From JAJYKC01 sp035545735 (GTDB taxonomy: Bacteria > Acidobacteriota > Terriglobia > Bryobacterales > Bryobacteraceae), in contig DASZXS010000043.1 of assembly GCA_035545735.1 (NCBI GenBank), positions 40,409-104,408 on the forward strand: a stretch of DNA of 64,000 nt. Direction: 5' to 3'. Made by a program: the position numbers and the translations under genes. Below, one piece after another: positions 56,894 to 64,000 of the stretch. Every line of letters begins with the position of its first letter. Position 1 is the stretch's first letter. The notes below the pieces were generated by a model, which did not search any database, had not been told where the DNA came from, and saw only the letters and a program-made list of their open reading frames with translations.

Positions 56894-58115
56894 GCCCACC
56901 ATCAATGAACTCAAAACCATAGCCCTCAATCTAAAAGCAAGCCGCTCACTCGAAGTAGCGGTGGCCGAACGCCAGACAGTCCTTGGCCCTACGGGCGAAG
57001 TGGTGTTTGCCTGCTACCCCGCCGGAGGCCGCGCTCCTTACACCCCCGCCAGCCTGCTATTGCAGGCGATTGGGAACCGGTCACAAAGAATTTCCGATAT
57101 CGTCACAACCCAGGCGGACCGCCTGGAAATGGGCACGGGCATGTACCAGATGATGTACAGCGAGTCCGGGAACCACGTGGTTCACGCGGACAGCGCCGCG
57201 GCCACGGCCCCCGACATCCGGCTGACCGAACTTGACACCCAGGCCGTCATCAATCGCACATCCCTCAACGAGTTCGAAATCCCGGCGATGAAGCTCGCTA
57301 ATGTAACGGGCGGCATTAGCGGCGATAACACCAGCAATATCCACCGTATTTACATGCTGGCGGCGTATGCCCTTCTGCAAAAGCAAAAAAGCGGGCAGGT
57401 CGGCGACGGATTGCAGGTTGCGGCCATCATGGTCAATCGCCAGGGCGCGATTGTCGCCTGTGGCATAAACACGAACAAAGTAAACTGCACCTATCACGCG
57501 GAAGTAAATCTGCTGCAGAGCATGTTTAAGCGCACCAAGGACAACCTGATGCCGCAGGGCGCGCGGATTTATACGACTTTGCAGCCTTGCCAGATGTGCG
57601 CGGGGATGATCTACAACTGCCGAAATACGAACCACGCCGCCGATCCTCTCGTATTCTACGGCCAGATCGACCCTGGACAGTTGCGCAAGACCACCGCACT
57701 TTCGAACGCCCACCTGGAGAGGCTGCTGAGCCACAACCAGGACGTCAGCCACCTCGACGAGCACAGCCGGCCGCGCGCGGTCGTCGGCGGCGGCCCCAAG
57801 GCGATCAAGCTGTTTTATAAGGACAGCAACGAGATCATCCCGGACTTCTCCCAAAATCTGGAAGAACGGGAGCGGCAGTTTGAGGGCACCGCGGCAAAGT
57901 TCGGGGAGCGCATTAACATCAACGCGGTGCTGTTCACGCTGCAGCGCAAGTACCTGAGAAACACGTCTCCGCGCGCCTACTCCCCCATCAACGAAAAAAC
58001 GGTGAATCCCGCCGTGCTGCGAACCGTGGAACACGTCGTCGACTTCCTCAAACAGATGAACATTACCTTGCCCACGATCGAACGCTCCACGGTCCGCGGA
58101 GACAAGTGGGTCTAG
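56892..58115 (+). CDS. Stand-alone zinc-dependent deaminase-fold protein with unrecognised flanking domains
   Basis: A 407-residue protein with no signal peptide. The cytidine-deaminase-like core spans about residues 170-260: GDGLQVAAIMVNRQGAIVAC, His202-Ala-Glu204 (YHAEVNLLQSMFKRT), then Pro232-Cys233-x2-Cys236 (TTLQPCQMCAGMIYNCRN), a complete zinc and proton-shuttle set. About 170 residues before and 145 after do not match anything I know. It is too large for TadA or CDA and lacks a dCMP-deaminase layout; it most resembles the Bd3614-like and other toxin-related deaminases described in bacteria. It lies 34 bases after the propeller gene and may share its transcript. Substrate could be nucleotide, RNA or DNA. 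Confidence 0.8.
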   Translation: MPTINELKTIALNLKASRSLEVAVAERQTVLGPTGEVVFACYPAGGRAPYTPASLLLQAIGNRSQRISDIVTTQADRLEMGTGMYQMMYSESGNHVVHADSAAATAPDIRLTELDTQAVINRTSLNEFEIPAMKLANVTGGISGDNTSNIHRIYMLAAYALLQKQKSGQVGDGLQVAAIMVNRQGAIVACGINTNKVNCTYHAEVNLLQSMFKRTKDNLMPQGARIYTTLQPCQMCAGMIYNCRNTNHAADPLVFYGQIDPGQLRKTTALSNAHLERLLSHNQDVSHLDEHSRPRAVVGGGPKAIKLFYKDSNEIIPDFSQNLEERERQFEGTAAKFGERININAVLFTLQRKYLRNTSPRAYSPINEKTVNPAVLRTVEHVVDFLKQMNITLPTIERSTVRGDKWV

Positions 58116-59071
58116 CGGCGAGCCAGGAAGCCTAAGTCGCGAAACCAGTCGATGAAGCGGTACTGCCAGGTGCCGAAAGGCATGCCGCCGCGATCGGTCA
58201 GGCCGCCGGACATGTGGCTTCCGTCCGGCAGAGGATCGCCCGGGTGGCGGCCGCGGCCGTAGATATGCATCTCGATATTCGGGACGGATTGTGCCAGCAT
58301 GGCGCTGAAATACTGTATGGCCCAAAGCGCATGAACGCGGTCGCCTGAACCCGCGCAGACGACAAACGACGGCGGCACACTCTTCGGAATGGGTGGCGCG
58401 GCGCGATCCGGCGCGAAGGGCGACGGCCCGGGATAGATTACGCCCACGAAATCGGGGCGCGAAGAAACGCCCGCCAGCGCGTCGCCGGCGCTTTGATTAT
58501 CGCGGTCGAATTTCTCGAAAAAGACCGCGGCCGCGGTGGCCAGCTCGGCGCCGGCGGAGAAGCCCATCACTCCGATCTTGTTGGGGTCGAGGTTCCATTC
58601 GCGGGCATGGGAGCGAACCAGCCGGATGGATTGCAGCGCGTCGTTCACCGCGTCCACTTGCGGGTTGTACCCGTCGCTGCGCAGGCGGTTCCGCAAGATG
58701 ACTGTGTTCACGCCGTAGTTGTAAAAGAACGGCACGAAATCCGCGCCCTCGCTGCCCACGTTGAGGGTCCGGTGTCCGCCGCCCGGAATGAGAATGACCA
58801 CCGTGCCGGTGTTGATGCCACGATCCACGGGATGAAATTCGATCGACGGGTTATGAATATTCACAATGCTGTTGATCCGCCCGGGCACGGTCTGGCTCAT
58901 GTTGTCGTGCTCCGCTTCGCCGGCGCGATCCAGTTTGAGAAAATGCGAGCCCGGCGGATAAAGCGGAATCACCTGGCCTCCCGGCAGGATCGGGGCTGGA
59001 GGGTTTTGTGCCGCCGCGGTAACACTCACCGCCATCAGCAGCAGCGAGGGAAATACGATTTTCCTGAACAT
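58112..59071 (-). CDS. Exported alpha/beta-hydrolase (BD-FAE/acetylesterase-like)
   Basis: Secreted esterase of 319 residues from ATG 59071; signal peptide MFRKIVFPSLLLMAVSVTAA with cleavage near AAAQN. The oxyanion loop VVILIPGGGHR (HGGG-like), nucleophile elbow VMGFSAGAELATAAAVFF and terminal His region MHIYGRGRHPGDP match acyl-ester hydrolases acting on plant polysaccharide esters or small esters (DUF3089/BD-FAE type). The acid in CAGSGDRVHAL fits the triad. Its stop shares the bases CTAG (58112-58115) with the convergent deaminase stop. Confidence 0.87.
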   Translation of the reverse strand: MFRKIVFPSLLLMAVSVTAAAQNPPAPILPGGQVIPLYPPGSHFLKLDRAGEAEHDNMSQTVPGRINSIVNIHNPSIEFHPVDRGINTGTVVILIPGGGHRTLNVGSEGADFVPFFYNYGVNTVILRNRLRSDGYNPQVDAVNDALQSIRLVRSHAREWNLDPNKIGVMGFSAGAELATAAAVFFEKFDRDNQSAGDALAGVSSRPDFVGVIYPGPSPFAPDRAAPPIPKSVPPSFVVCAGSGDRVHALWAIQYFSAMLAQSVPNIEMHIYGRGRHPGDPLPDGSHMSGGLTDRGGMPFGTWQYRFIDWFRDLGFLARR

Positions 59072-59081
59072 AGTCCGGGTT

Positions 59082-59429
59082 TTATCGTACAACGCGGCGG
59101 GAACGGGGCTTCTGGTTCTTTTCTACGCGAATCTTCCAGGCGGCGCGGAGCGCGCCTGCGAGCACGTCTTCGTTGGCGGCCGCGAGGCGAATGTGCGTGG
59201 CCCCGCCTCTTCCCCAACCGCCCGCAACAGGCAGGAATACGTCCGGAGCTTCGGCAACGAACGCCGCCTGCTGCTCCGCGGTCAGCATCAGGTTTCCGTA
59301 GCCCTGGCTTTGCGACGCAAGCGTGGCGAAAATCCGCCCCCCGACGCGGAAATCGGGAGCGCCCATATGCGAGCTTTCCTCCGCTCCCGGCAGGGTCAGA
59401 GCGATGCGCCGGAAATCGTCGGCGTCCAT
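59082..59429 (-). CDS. MmcQ/YjbR-family protein
   Basis: A 115-residue protein of the MmcQ/YjbR fold (cyanophage-like DNA-binding motif name, function unclear): MDADDFRRIALTLPGAEESS, HMGAPDFRVGGRIFATLASQ, NLMLTAEQQAAFVAEAPDVF, GATHIRLAAANEDVLAGALR, AAWKIRVEKN. Length and blocks fit the family. It lies 10 bases after the aldolase stop on the same strand, and 10 before the start of the exported hydrolase, so all may be one operon. Confidence 0.9.
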   Translation of the reverse strand: MDADDFRRIALTLPGAEESSHMGAPDFRVGGRIFATLASQSQGYGNLMLTAEQQAAFVAEAPDVFLPVAGGWGRGGATHIRLAAANEDVLAGALRAAWKIRVEKNQKPRSRRVVR

Positions 59430-59437
59430 AAGTTCGA

Positions 59438-60490
59438 CTATCTCCCGCTGATCTGGTTCGCGTTCGCCAATTCCCGGTAACGGTACGCGACCTCATAAGA
59501 GATGCCGGCGATCTCGGCATCGGTGAGATAACGGAGCGGCGCGGACGCGGGCACGCGCTGAACCACGCGCGCGAGGCCGGAGATCATGGCGAGTTCGGCG
59601 GGCTTGGCGGTCCGGTGAACCACCACGCCGCAGCCTTCAATCACAAGGAAGGCGCGCTCGGGATAACCGCATGGCGGACGGATCCCCGGCAAGGGGCGGC
59701 GAACGGGGCGGAATAATTCCACCGAACCGGAATCGGAGAGTAAAGCCTGGCAAGGATAGAGCAGGCCGCCTGCCAGAATGGATCGAGAGATCGCGTCGGT
59801 GCCCAGCGCGTGCACCTCATCGTCATGAGGGAGAGTCCATGAGGAGTCCGCGCAGATTGCCGACAGCGCCGGATAGTCGGCGGCGGGGGCCTGACGCGGG
59901 GGATCGCCGAGTCGGCGGCGAACTTCCGCTAGGAGAGATTCCACCCGCTCCGGAGTATCGCCGGCGATCACGAGTCCGTGGTTGCTCAGAACGAACAAAT
60001 CCGCGTCCGGCTGCGTCCGGAGAGCGCGTTCCAACTCCCGCGCAAGGGGCAAGCCGGAAGCGGTGTAAGGAATCCACTGCCAGCGTAAGCCCTGGAGGCG
60101 GGCTTGTAATTGCGCCTGACCGTCCTTTCGAACCGCCCAGGCGATGGTATCCACGCAATGGACATGAAGAACAACCGGATGCGGCAGGGCGGCATGCAGA
60201 GCGGTCTCAAGCGACGCGCCGGCATAACGTCCCGCCGGATCCACGTCCTGGCGCAGGCATTCCACCACGATCTCCCGCAGGTCTAAAGGAATCAGAATGT
60301 CGTCCTTCAGAGCGTCGGCCATCCACTTACCCGACGCCTTGACCCACAAGATGCCGTTCAGCTTCACGGAGCTATTGCCAGTGCTCGCCTGGGTAAGTAG
60401 TGGGTCTCGTCCCACCCGCGCGGTAAGTTCCAGAAGCCCTTGTAACTCGCGGGGCCGCTCCACTGTTGAATCCTGGGTCATACCTTGCAT
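59438..60490 (-). CDS. Class II aldolase/adducin-family protein
   Basis: A 350-residue enzyme with one class II aldolase domain in its first 200 residues: LTQASTGNSSVKLNGILWVK, ASGKWMADALKDDILIPLDL, zinc His pair VVLHVHCVDTIAWAV, PDADLFVLSNHGLVIAGDTP with the third His. The remaining 150 residues include YPCQALLSDSGSVELFRPVR and VIEGCGVVVHRTAKPAELAM, resembling long aldolases related to RhaD-type enzymes. ATG 60490 is 7 bases after the radical SAM stop; ATG 60481 is possible. It likely splits or epimerises a sugar phosphate or acts on a product of the radical SAM enzyme; unproven. Confidence 0.85.
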   Translation of the reverse strand: MQGMTQDSTVERPRELQGLLELTARVGRDPLLTQASTGNSSVKLNGILWVKASGKWMADALKDDILIPLDLREIVVECLRQDVDPAGRYAGASLETALHAALPHPVVLHVHCVDTIAWAVRKDGQAQLQARLQGLRWQWIPYTASGLPLARELERALRTQPDADLFVLSNHGLVIAGDTPERVESLLAEVRRRLGDPPRQAPAADYPALSAICADSSWTLPHDDEVHALGTDAISRSILAGGLLYPCQALLSDSGSVELFRPVRRPLPGIRPPCGYPERAFLVIEGCGVVVHRTAKPAELAMISGLARVVQRVPASAPLRYLTDAEIAGISYEVAYRYRELANANQISGR

Positions 60491-60497
60491 CCTGCTG

Positions 60498-61511
60498 TTA
60501 CTGAGACAAAACCCGCAGTTGCTCTTCCGGCGCGGGTGTGGGCGCTTGCGCTTTCGCCATTCGCCGTCCAATTCTGACCGACGCTCCGAAGATGGCCCCG
60601 ACAGGAATAACGCCCCCGAGTTTATGAGCGGCGACGGCAGCCAGCCCCATGGAGGCGATGCACCCGCAGGAACTGCAATCCGGCCTGCCGCCAAATTGAC
60701 AAGGGACGATCCGTGTTTTCAAGTCCGCCGAGATGTTGAGCGTCGTGAGCGCGAAAACACATTCGTCCGGGCTGGAGGGCGGGGTCGAAAATTGCCGGAT
60801 CAGTCCTTCCGGCATATCCAGCTTGGAGAACGTCTTCCTGAGCGCCAGCATGTCGGTGATGAAGTGCTCGCGCTCGCTGGGCCGCAAAATTTCTTCCATC
60901 TGATCCCCGATTTGTGGAGTAAACAGGCTGAACCATACCTTCCGGATTTCGGGCCGCGGAGTCCAATATTCCAGAAATTCCCGCAGATAGCCCTGGCGCT
61001 TCATCATCTGCCCCGTTACGGTGCAGTGAATGGTTACGTTCTGGCCCGCGATGTTCTTCAAGATCCGGTCGTAAGTCGCGGGAGCGCGCCGGGCGTCGTG
61101 CTCGGGCTGGAGTCCGTCAATCGAAACAACGACATTCAAGCGGGGATGGTCCGCCCAGGCCGGCGGGAGCGGACGAAAAGCGCTGGTGACCAATTGCACG
61201 TGAACGCCGCGCCCGGTGAGTAGCGGAATCATCGCTTCTACTTCGCGGTAGCGGACAAGCGGGTCGCCTCCGACGATCGAAAGGTGCAAGGGGCGGTAGC
61301 GGTCAACCAGTTCGAGGACGCCCTCGATCAGTTCCTCGCCCTTTCGATCATTCAGGCTGCGCAAGGTCGCGCCGCCTCCCAGGTGCGCATCGTCGTACGC
61401 GTAGCAGCCCGGACAGCGCAGCGGGCACTCGCGGGTGATTTCAATCGACAGCGAGGGGCGTTCGCCTTTGAGGATTTTTCCCCATGCTTTAACCACTTCG
61501 GAAGTCTTCAC
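60498..61511 (-). CDS. Radical SAM enzyme with C-terminal cysteine cluster
   Basis: A 337-residue radical SAM enzyme. The [4Fe-4S] motif is Cys29-x3-Cys33-x2-Cys36 (RECPLRCPGCYAYDDAHLGG), preceded by SLSIEITRECP; SAM-binding GGDPLV (LSIVGGDPLVRYREVEAMI) and further VVVSIDGLQPEHDARRAPAT are as in the PqqE/MoaA group. The C-terminus has a SPASM-like set of Cys (ECVFALTTLNISADLKTRIV, PCQFGGRPDCSSCGCIASMG), then a Gly-rich helix. It is adjacent to the class II aldolase and not to any precursor-peptide gene I can see. Substrate unknown; a peptide or lipid modifier is possible. Confidence 0.9.
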   Translation of the reverse strand: MKTSEVVKAWGKILKGERPSLSIEITRECPLRCPGCYAYDDAHLGGGATLRSLNDRKGEELIEGVLELVDRYRPLHLSIVGGDPLVRYREVEAMIPLLTGRGVHVQLVTSAFRPLPPAWADHPRLNVVVSIDGLQPEHDARRAPATYDRILKNIAGQNVTIHCTVTGQMMKRQGYLREFLEYWTPRPEIRKVWFSLFTPQIGDQMEEILRPSEREHFITDMLALRKTFSKLDMPEGLIRQFSTPPSSPDECVFALTTLNISADLKTRIVPCQFGGRPDCSSCGCIASMGLAAVAAHKLGGVIPVGAIFGASVRIGRRMAKAQAPTPAPEEQLRVLSQ

Positions 61512-61721
61512 TCAACAGATCCCTTTCTCGGAACTGATCAGAGGCCGTGGGCGGCCTGGCAGGTTCGGAAGCGCCGGTCCGTCAACCGCGAAAGAACGTC
61601 CGCATTCGCCAAAAGCTTGGGACGAACACCGGGACTAATTGCGCTTTCCACTGGCCGTCATCCTTGAAATACGTGATTCGCGGTCACGAGCGACTCAGGA
61701 TGGGGTAGACAGCCCCGGTTT

Positions 61722-62027
61722 TCAACTACCTACCAGGACCGCGGAAAAAGGAGGAGACGGGTCCGCCGCCTGCTCGGTAGATACCGGCAAGCCGCGCTCC
61801 GGAAGTAGTTTCAACCCATCCGGGATCGCCCCGGCTTCACTGAAATGGACCAACGGAATCGCAGTCTGGCTGCAGGTCGCCGGCGTACTCGCCAGATTCT
61901 GGTGCACGCAAAATGCCTCGAGTTGCGTGCTGCCAGGTCCGGCCGCGGGAGGGTCCGGGATATTGTCGAACGTGGCGAACAGCAATGCCGCGCCCAACAG
62001 CCAGATTGTGAGGCCAATCAGTTTCAT
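61722..62027 (-). CDS. Small exported protein of unknown function
   Basis: A 101-residue frame with a good signal peptide (MKLIGLTIWLLGAALLFATF) and a short mature part of about 80 residues with two Cys (FCVHQNLASTPATCSQTAIP) that could form a disulfide. No family is recognised. It has only a weak ribosome site (ACAGG directly before ATG 62027) and lies about 200 bases upstream of the radical SAM gene on the same strand. Confidence 0.45.
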   Translation of the reverse strand: MKLIGLTIWLLGAALLFATFDNIPDPPAAGPGSTQLEAFCVHQNLASTPATCSQTAIPLVHFSEAGAIPDGLKLLPERGLPVSTEQAADPSPPFSAVLVGS

Positions 62028-62289
62028 CCTGTGCCCACTCGCCTTGAGCCTGTCTTAGGGTACCGCAAACCCGGCACACCGGCACATTTCCAGCTCTTTA
62101 CGGTTGGACGGGCATCCCCGAAAGGCGGTTGCAACCGGGCACAGCGGCGTTGGCAGCGCCTTCTGCCGCCTCCCCCGGCCGCTTTTCCAGGGGATGGGGA
62201 ACACCGGAGAACGATTCGAAACAAATCTTTTCACGATTGTTTTGCGCTCACGACATGACGCTGTAACGGGGCCGCTTTTTCATGGAGAT

Positions 62290-63144
62290 ATGAGGTGTGA
62301 TCTCCACGTGCATACTACGGCATCGGGCATGTGCACCGTGCCGCTGCTTTCCTCCATTTGCCGGGAAAGCTACAACGATCCGCTGACCCTCTACCGCACG
62401 CTGAAACGGCGCGGGATGGATTTAGTCACCGTCACGGATCATGATTCCATCGATGCTTCCGAGCCGTTGCGCCGGTTTCACGATTTCTTCCTGAGCGAAG
62501 AGGTCACCTGTTTTACGCCCGCCGGAGCTGAATTTCATATGGGCGTGTATCACATCGGCGAACGCCATCACCAACAGCTTCAGGCGCGGCGCCGCGATCT
62601 TTTCTCGCTGCTCGCCTACCTCAACCAGGAGCGGCTCTTCTTCAGCGTGAACCACGTTTTTTCCAGCCTGAACGGCCCGCGGGCCGAACAGGATTTCGCG
62701 CTCTTTGAAGATCACTTCCCCGCTTTTGAAACCCTGAACGGCCAGATGCTGCGCAGAGCGAATCAATCGGCCGCCGCACTGGCGCGGCGCTTGCGGAAAA
62801 CGGAACTGGCCGGTAGCGACGCGCATACGCTGCGCCCGCTGGGGCGCACCTTCACCGAAGTCGCCGGCGCGCAGACCGTCCAGGAATTTCTGGCGGGACT
62901 TCGCGCGGGCCGCACCCGCTGCCACGGCGAAAGCGGCAACTACGCCAAGCTGACAACGGCGGTCTGGTCGATCGGCGTCGACCTGATGCGCGAACGGAAA
63001 TGGGCCGCCGTTTTGCTTCCATTACTGTTCGCCGTGCCGTTCGTCACCGCGGTGAACTATGCGCGCGAAGTAGCGTTCGAGCGGAAGTGGGCGAGCGCGG
63101 CTCACCGCGGCGTTCCATCCGCGGCGTGCGTGGAGAGCGTTTAG
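62290..63144 (+). CDS. PHP-domain metal-dependent phosphoesterase-like protein with C-terminal membrane segment
   Basis: A 284-residue protein starting MRCDLHVHTTASGMCTVPLL. The PHP metal ligands are present: HxH near residue 7-9, LVTVTDHDSIDASEPL, a Glu in GAEFHMGVYHIG, FSVNHVF and ELAGSDAHTLRPLGRTFTEV. A hydrophobic segment near the C-terminus (WAAVLLPLLFAVPFVTAVNY) suggests attachment to the membrane, which is unusual for the family. GGAGAT lies just before ATG 62290; an upstream extension to 62104 has no family residues. Substrate is a phosphoester, possibly nucleotide-related. Confidence 0.86.
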   Translation: MRCDLHVHTTASGMCTVPLLSSICRESYNDPLTLYRTLKRRGMDLVTVTDHDSIDASEPLRRFHDFFLSEEVTCFTPAGAEFHMGVYHIGERHHQQLQARRRDLFSLLAYLNQERLFFSVNHVFSSLNGPRAEQDFALFEDHFPAFETLNGQMLRRANQSAAALARRLRKTELAGSDAHTLRPLGRTFTEVAGAQTVQEFLAGLRAGRTRCHGESGNYAKLTTAVWSIGVDLMRERKWAAVLLPLLFAVPFVTAVNYAREVAFERKWASAAHRGVPSAACVESV

Positions 63145-63156
63145 TTCGTGGCCGGC

Positions 63157-64000
63157 TCAGCCGACCAGGTCGACTTCGATTTTCTTTTTCGCCGGATCGA
63201 GATTCACGATGCGGAAGCTGCGCACCTGACCCGGTTTCAGCTCCGAGCTTTCGTCAGTCGAGACAGACGGGCCCTGTTTCCATTTCGCCGAAAGCATCGC
63301 GGTCAGCGAGGATAGATCCGCCTTCGGCGTTTCAGCGGAAGGGCTTCCGCTCCCCGCGGGCTTGCCCCTGCCGGTCAGCTTACATTCGGCCACGACCCCT
63401 TCGGCCACTTCCACCTTCGCGCGGTTCGCGCCGACATCCACCAGCCGGCCGGTAATGGAGTCACCCGTCTTGTGCTCGGCGATAAACTCGTCCGCCGAGG
63501 TGGGCTCCAACTGTTTCATGCCGAGACGGATGCGCCGCTTCTCACGATCGACGCCCAGTACCGTCGCCTTCACCGTCTGGCCCACAGCCAGCATTTCGCG
63601 CGGGTGATTTAGGCGCTTCTCATTCGTGATATCGGCGATGTGAACCATCCCTTCCAAGCCGTTGCCAATATCGACAAAGGCCCCGAAGCTCGTGAGCGAT
63701 GTGACCGGGCCTTCGATCACCGTGCCGGAGGCGAACTTCTTCTCAGCCTCCTCCCACGGATCGCCCAGCGCCTGCTTCAAACCAAGCGAGATGCGCTTCT
63801 CCGCGATCTTGACGCCAAGCACGACCACTTCGACCTGTTCGCCCGCCTTCAGCAGGTCGGAAGGCTTGCGAATCTTCTTTGTCCAGGAAAGTTCCGAGAC
63901 GTGAATCAGCCCGTCCACTCCCGGCAGCAACTCGACGAAAGCGCCAAAATCAGTAAGCCGTGAGACGGTCCCTTTCACGCGCTGGCCCGGGGAGAAAGTC
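63157..64000 (-). CDS. rpsA: S1-repeat RNA-binding protein (ribosomal protein S1-like), 5' end beyond window
   Basis: The frame enters from the right edge and ends at 63157; about 280 codons are visible. Two clear S1 OB-fold repeats (SPGQRVKGTVSRLTDFGAFV, GVDGLIHVSELSW; GTVIEGPVTSLTSFGAFVDI, GLEGMVHIADIT, VLGVDREKRRIRLGMKQLEP) are preceded by a linker shared by S1 proteins (VVVLGVKIAEKRISLGLKQA, DPWEEAEKKF). A third, diverged repeat (SITGRLVDVGANRAKVEVAE) and a charged tail ending KKKIEVDLVG follow. The tail is unlike Enterobacteriaceae S1 but common in other phyla. It binds mRNA during translation initiation. Confidence 0.9.
   Translation of the reverse strand, partial: TFSPGQRVKGTVSRLTDFGAFVELLPGVDGLIHVSELSWTKKIRKPSDLLKAGEQVEVVVLGVKIAEKRISLGLKQALGDPWEEAEKKFASGTVIEGPVTSLTSFGAFVDIGNGLEGMVHIADITNEKRLNHPREMLAVGQTVKATVLGVDREKRRIRLGMKQLEPTSADEFIAEHKTGDSITGRLVDVGANRAKVEVAEGVVAECKLTGRGKPAGSGSPSAETPKADLSSLTAMLSAKWKQGPSVSTDESSELKPGQVRSFRIVNLDPAKKKIEVDLVG

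Noticed and set aside
56892..58115. Reading the deaminase as a second tadA or a cytidine deaminase
   Set aside because: It is more than twice as long, and the sequence around the zinc motifs differs from TadA (no RFGG block, no Arg-rich end); tadA is already at 21850-22356.
57081..58325. 414-residue minus-strand frame across the deaminase
   Set aside because: It is antisense to a protein with intact HAE and PCxxC motifs and has a His/Val/Arg-rich composition without any motif.
1..64000. tRNA or rRNA genes, CRISPR arrays, transposases, integrases or phage genes
   Set aside because: I looked in the spacers and at repeats on both strands and found no cloverleaf-like element, regularly spaced repeats or mobile-element protein motifs.

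Overview
The window looks like chromosomal DNA of a GC-rich, motile, Gram-negative Acidobacteriota bacterium, most like the Solibacter/Bryobacter group. This is inferred from gene content: two exported beta-propeller proteins carry the C-terminal domain known as TIGR03437, which is strongly expanded in that group; there are ECF sigma factors paired with membrane partners, toast-rack lipoproteins, a PknB-type kinase fused to TPR repeats, PadR regulators paired with membrane proteins, and DUF899 and MmcQ/YjbR proteins. No rRNA, tRNA, CRISPR array, phage gene or insertion sequence was found. Coding density is high. No gap between genes exceeds 300 bases; the largest (about 16235-16508, 62028-62289 and 61512-61721) hold nothing I can name apart from one weak promoter candidate in the first.

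1-12693: flagellar export and assembly locus. flgF runs off the left edge on the minus strand; the rest is plus strand: fliK, flgD, flgE, fliN (short), fliO, fliP, fliQ, fliR, flhB, flhA, flhF, a FliA-type sigma factor, a second long FliN/FliY-like protein and a small DUF2802-like membrane protein. Genes overlap or nearly touch, as in one transcription unit. flhG does not follow flhF.

12695-16318 (minus): a stress-type operon of ECF sigma factor, zinc-finger anti-sigma factor with a periplasmic HEAT-repeat tail, a beta-solenoid adhesin-like protein and a double-PDZ protein. 16509-19375: an exported unknown, a YqiA-like esterase and a sugar MFS transporter. 19494-21152: exported propeller with a TIGR03437 domain.

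21198-26899: TetR regulator with a palindromic operator, tadA on the other strand, then a four-gene MacAB-like ABC export operon (two permeases, adaptor, ATPase). 26961-30148: amino-sugar/ketose phosphate module (AgaS-type isomerase, phosphofructokinase-like kinase, DeoR regulator). 30138-34528: SDR protein, CtaG-like oxidase assembly factor, toast-rack lipoprotein and a haem-c/PQQ dehydrogenase. 34563-39799: a TIGR03437 propeller divergent from an ECF sigma factor and Ser/Thr kinase-TPR pair. 39810-41392: exosortase and EpsI.

41567-50438: small accessory genes: Gly-rich exported protein, SnoaL-like, VOC, DUF1801, an ECF sigma/membrane pair, DUF899 with a CPxC membrane protein, an ArsR-SRPBCC pair, a PQQ sugar dehydrogenase, and a PadR-membrane pair. 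50485-52683: cysD-cysN sulfate activation. 52767-58115: plus-strand run of an S55 (SpoIVB-like) protein whose catalytic motifs occur in permuted order, a large exported propeller protein and a stand-alone zinc deaminase. 58112-61511 (minus): exported hydrolase, MmcQ/YjbR protein, class II aldolase and radical SAM enzyme. 61722-64000: a small exported protein, a PHP-domain protein and an S1-repeat protein (rpsA-like) cut by the right edge.

The best candidates for something new are the S55-propeller-deaminase run, the phosphofructokinase whose substrate loop lies upstream of any normal start codon, and the sigma/HEAT-anti-sigma/solenoid/PDZ operon. Several regulators also have clear palindromic operators inside sigma-70-type promoters with almost no 5' leader.
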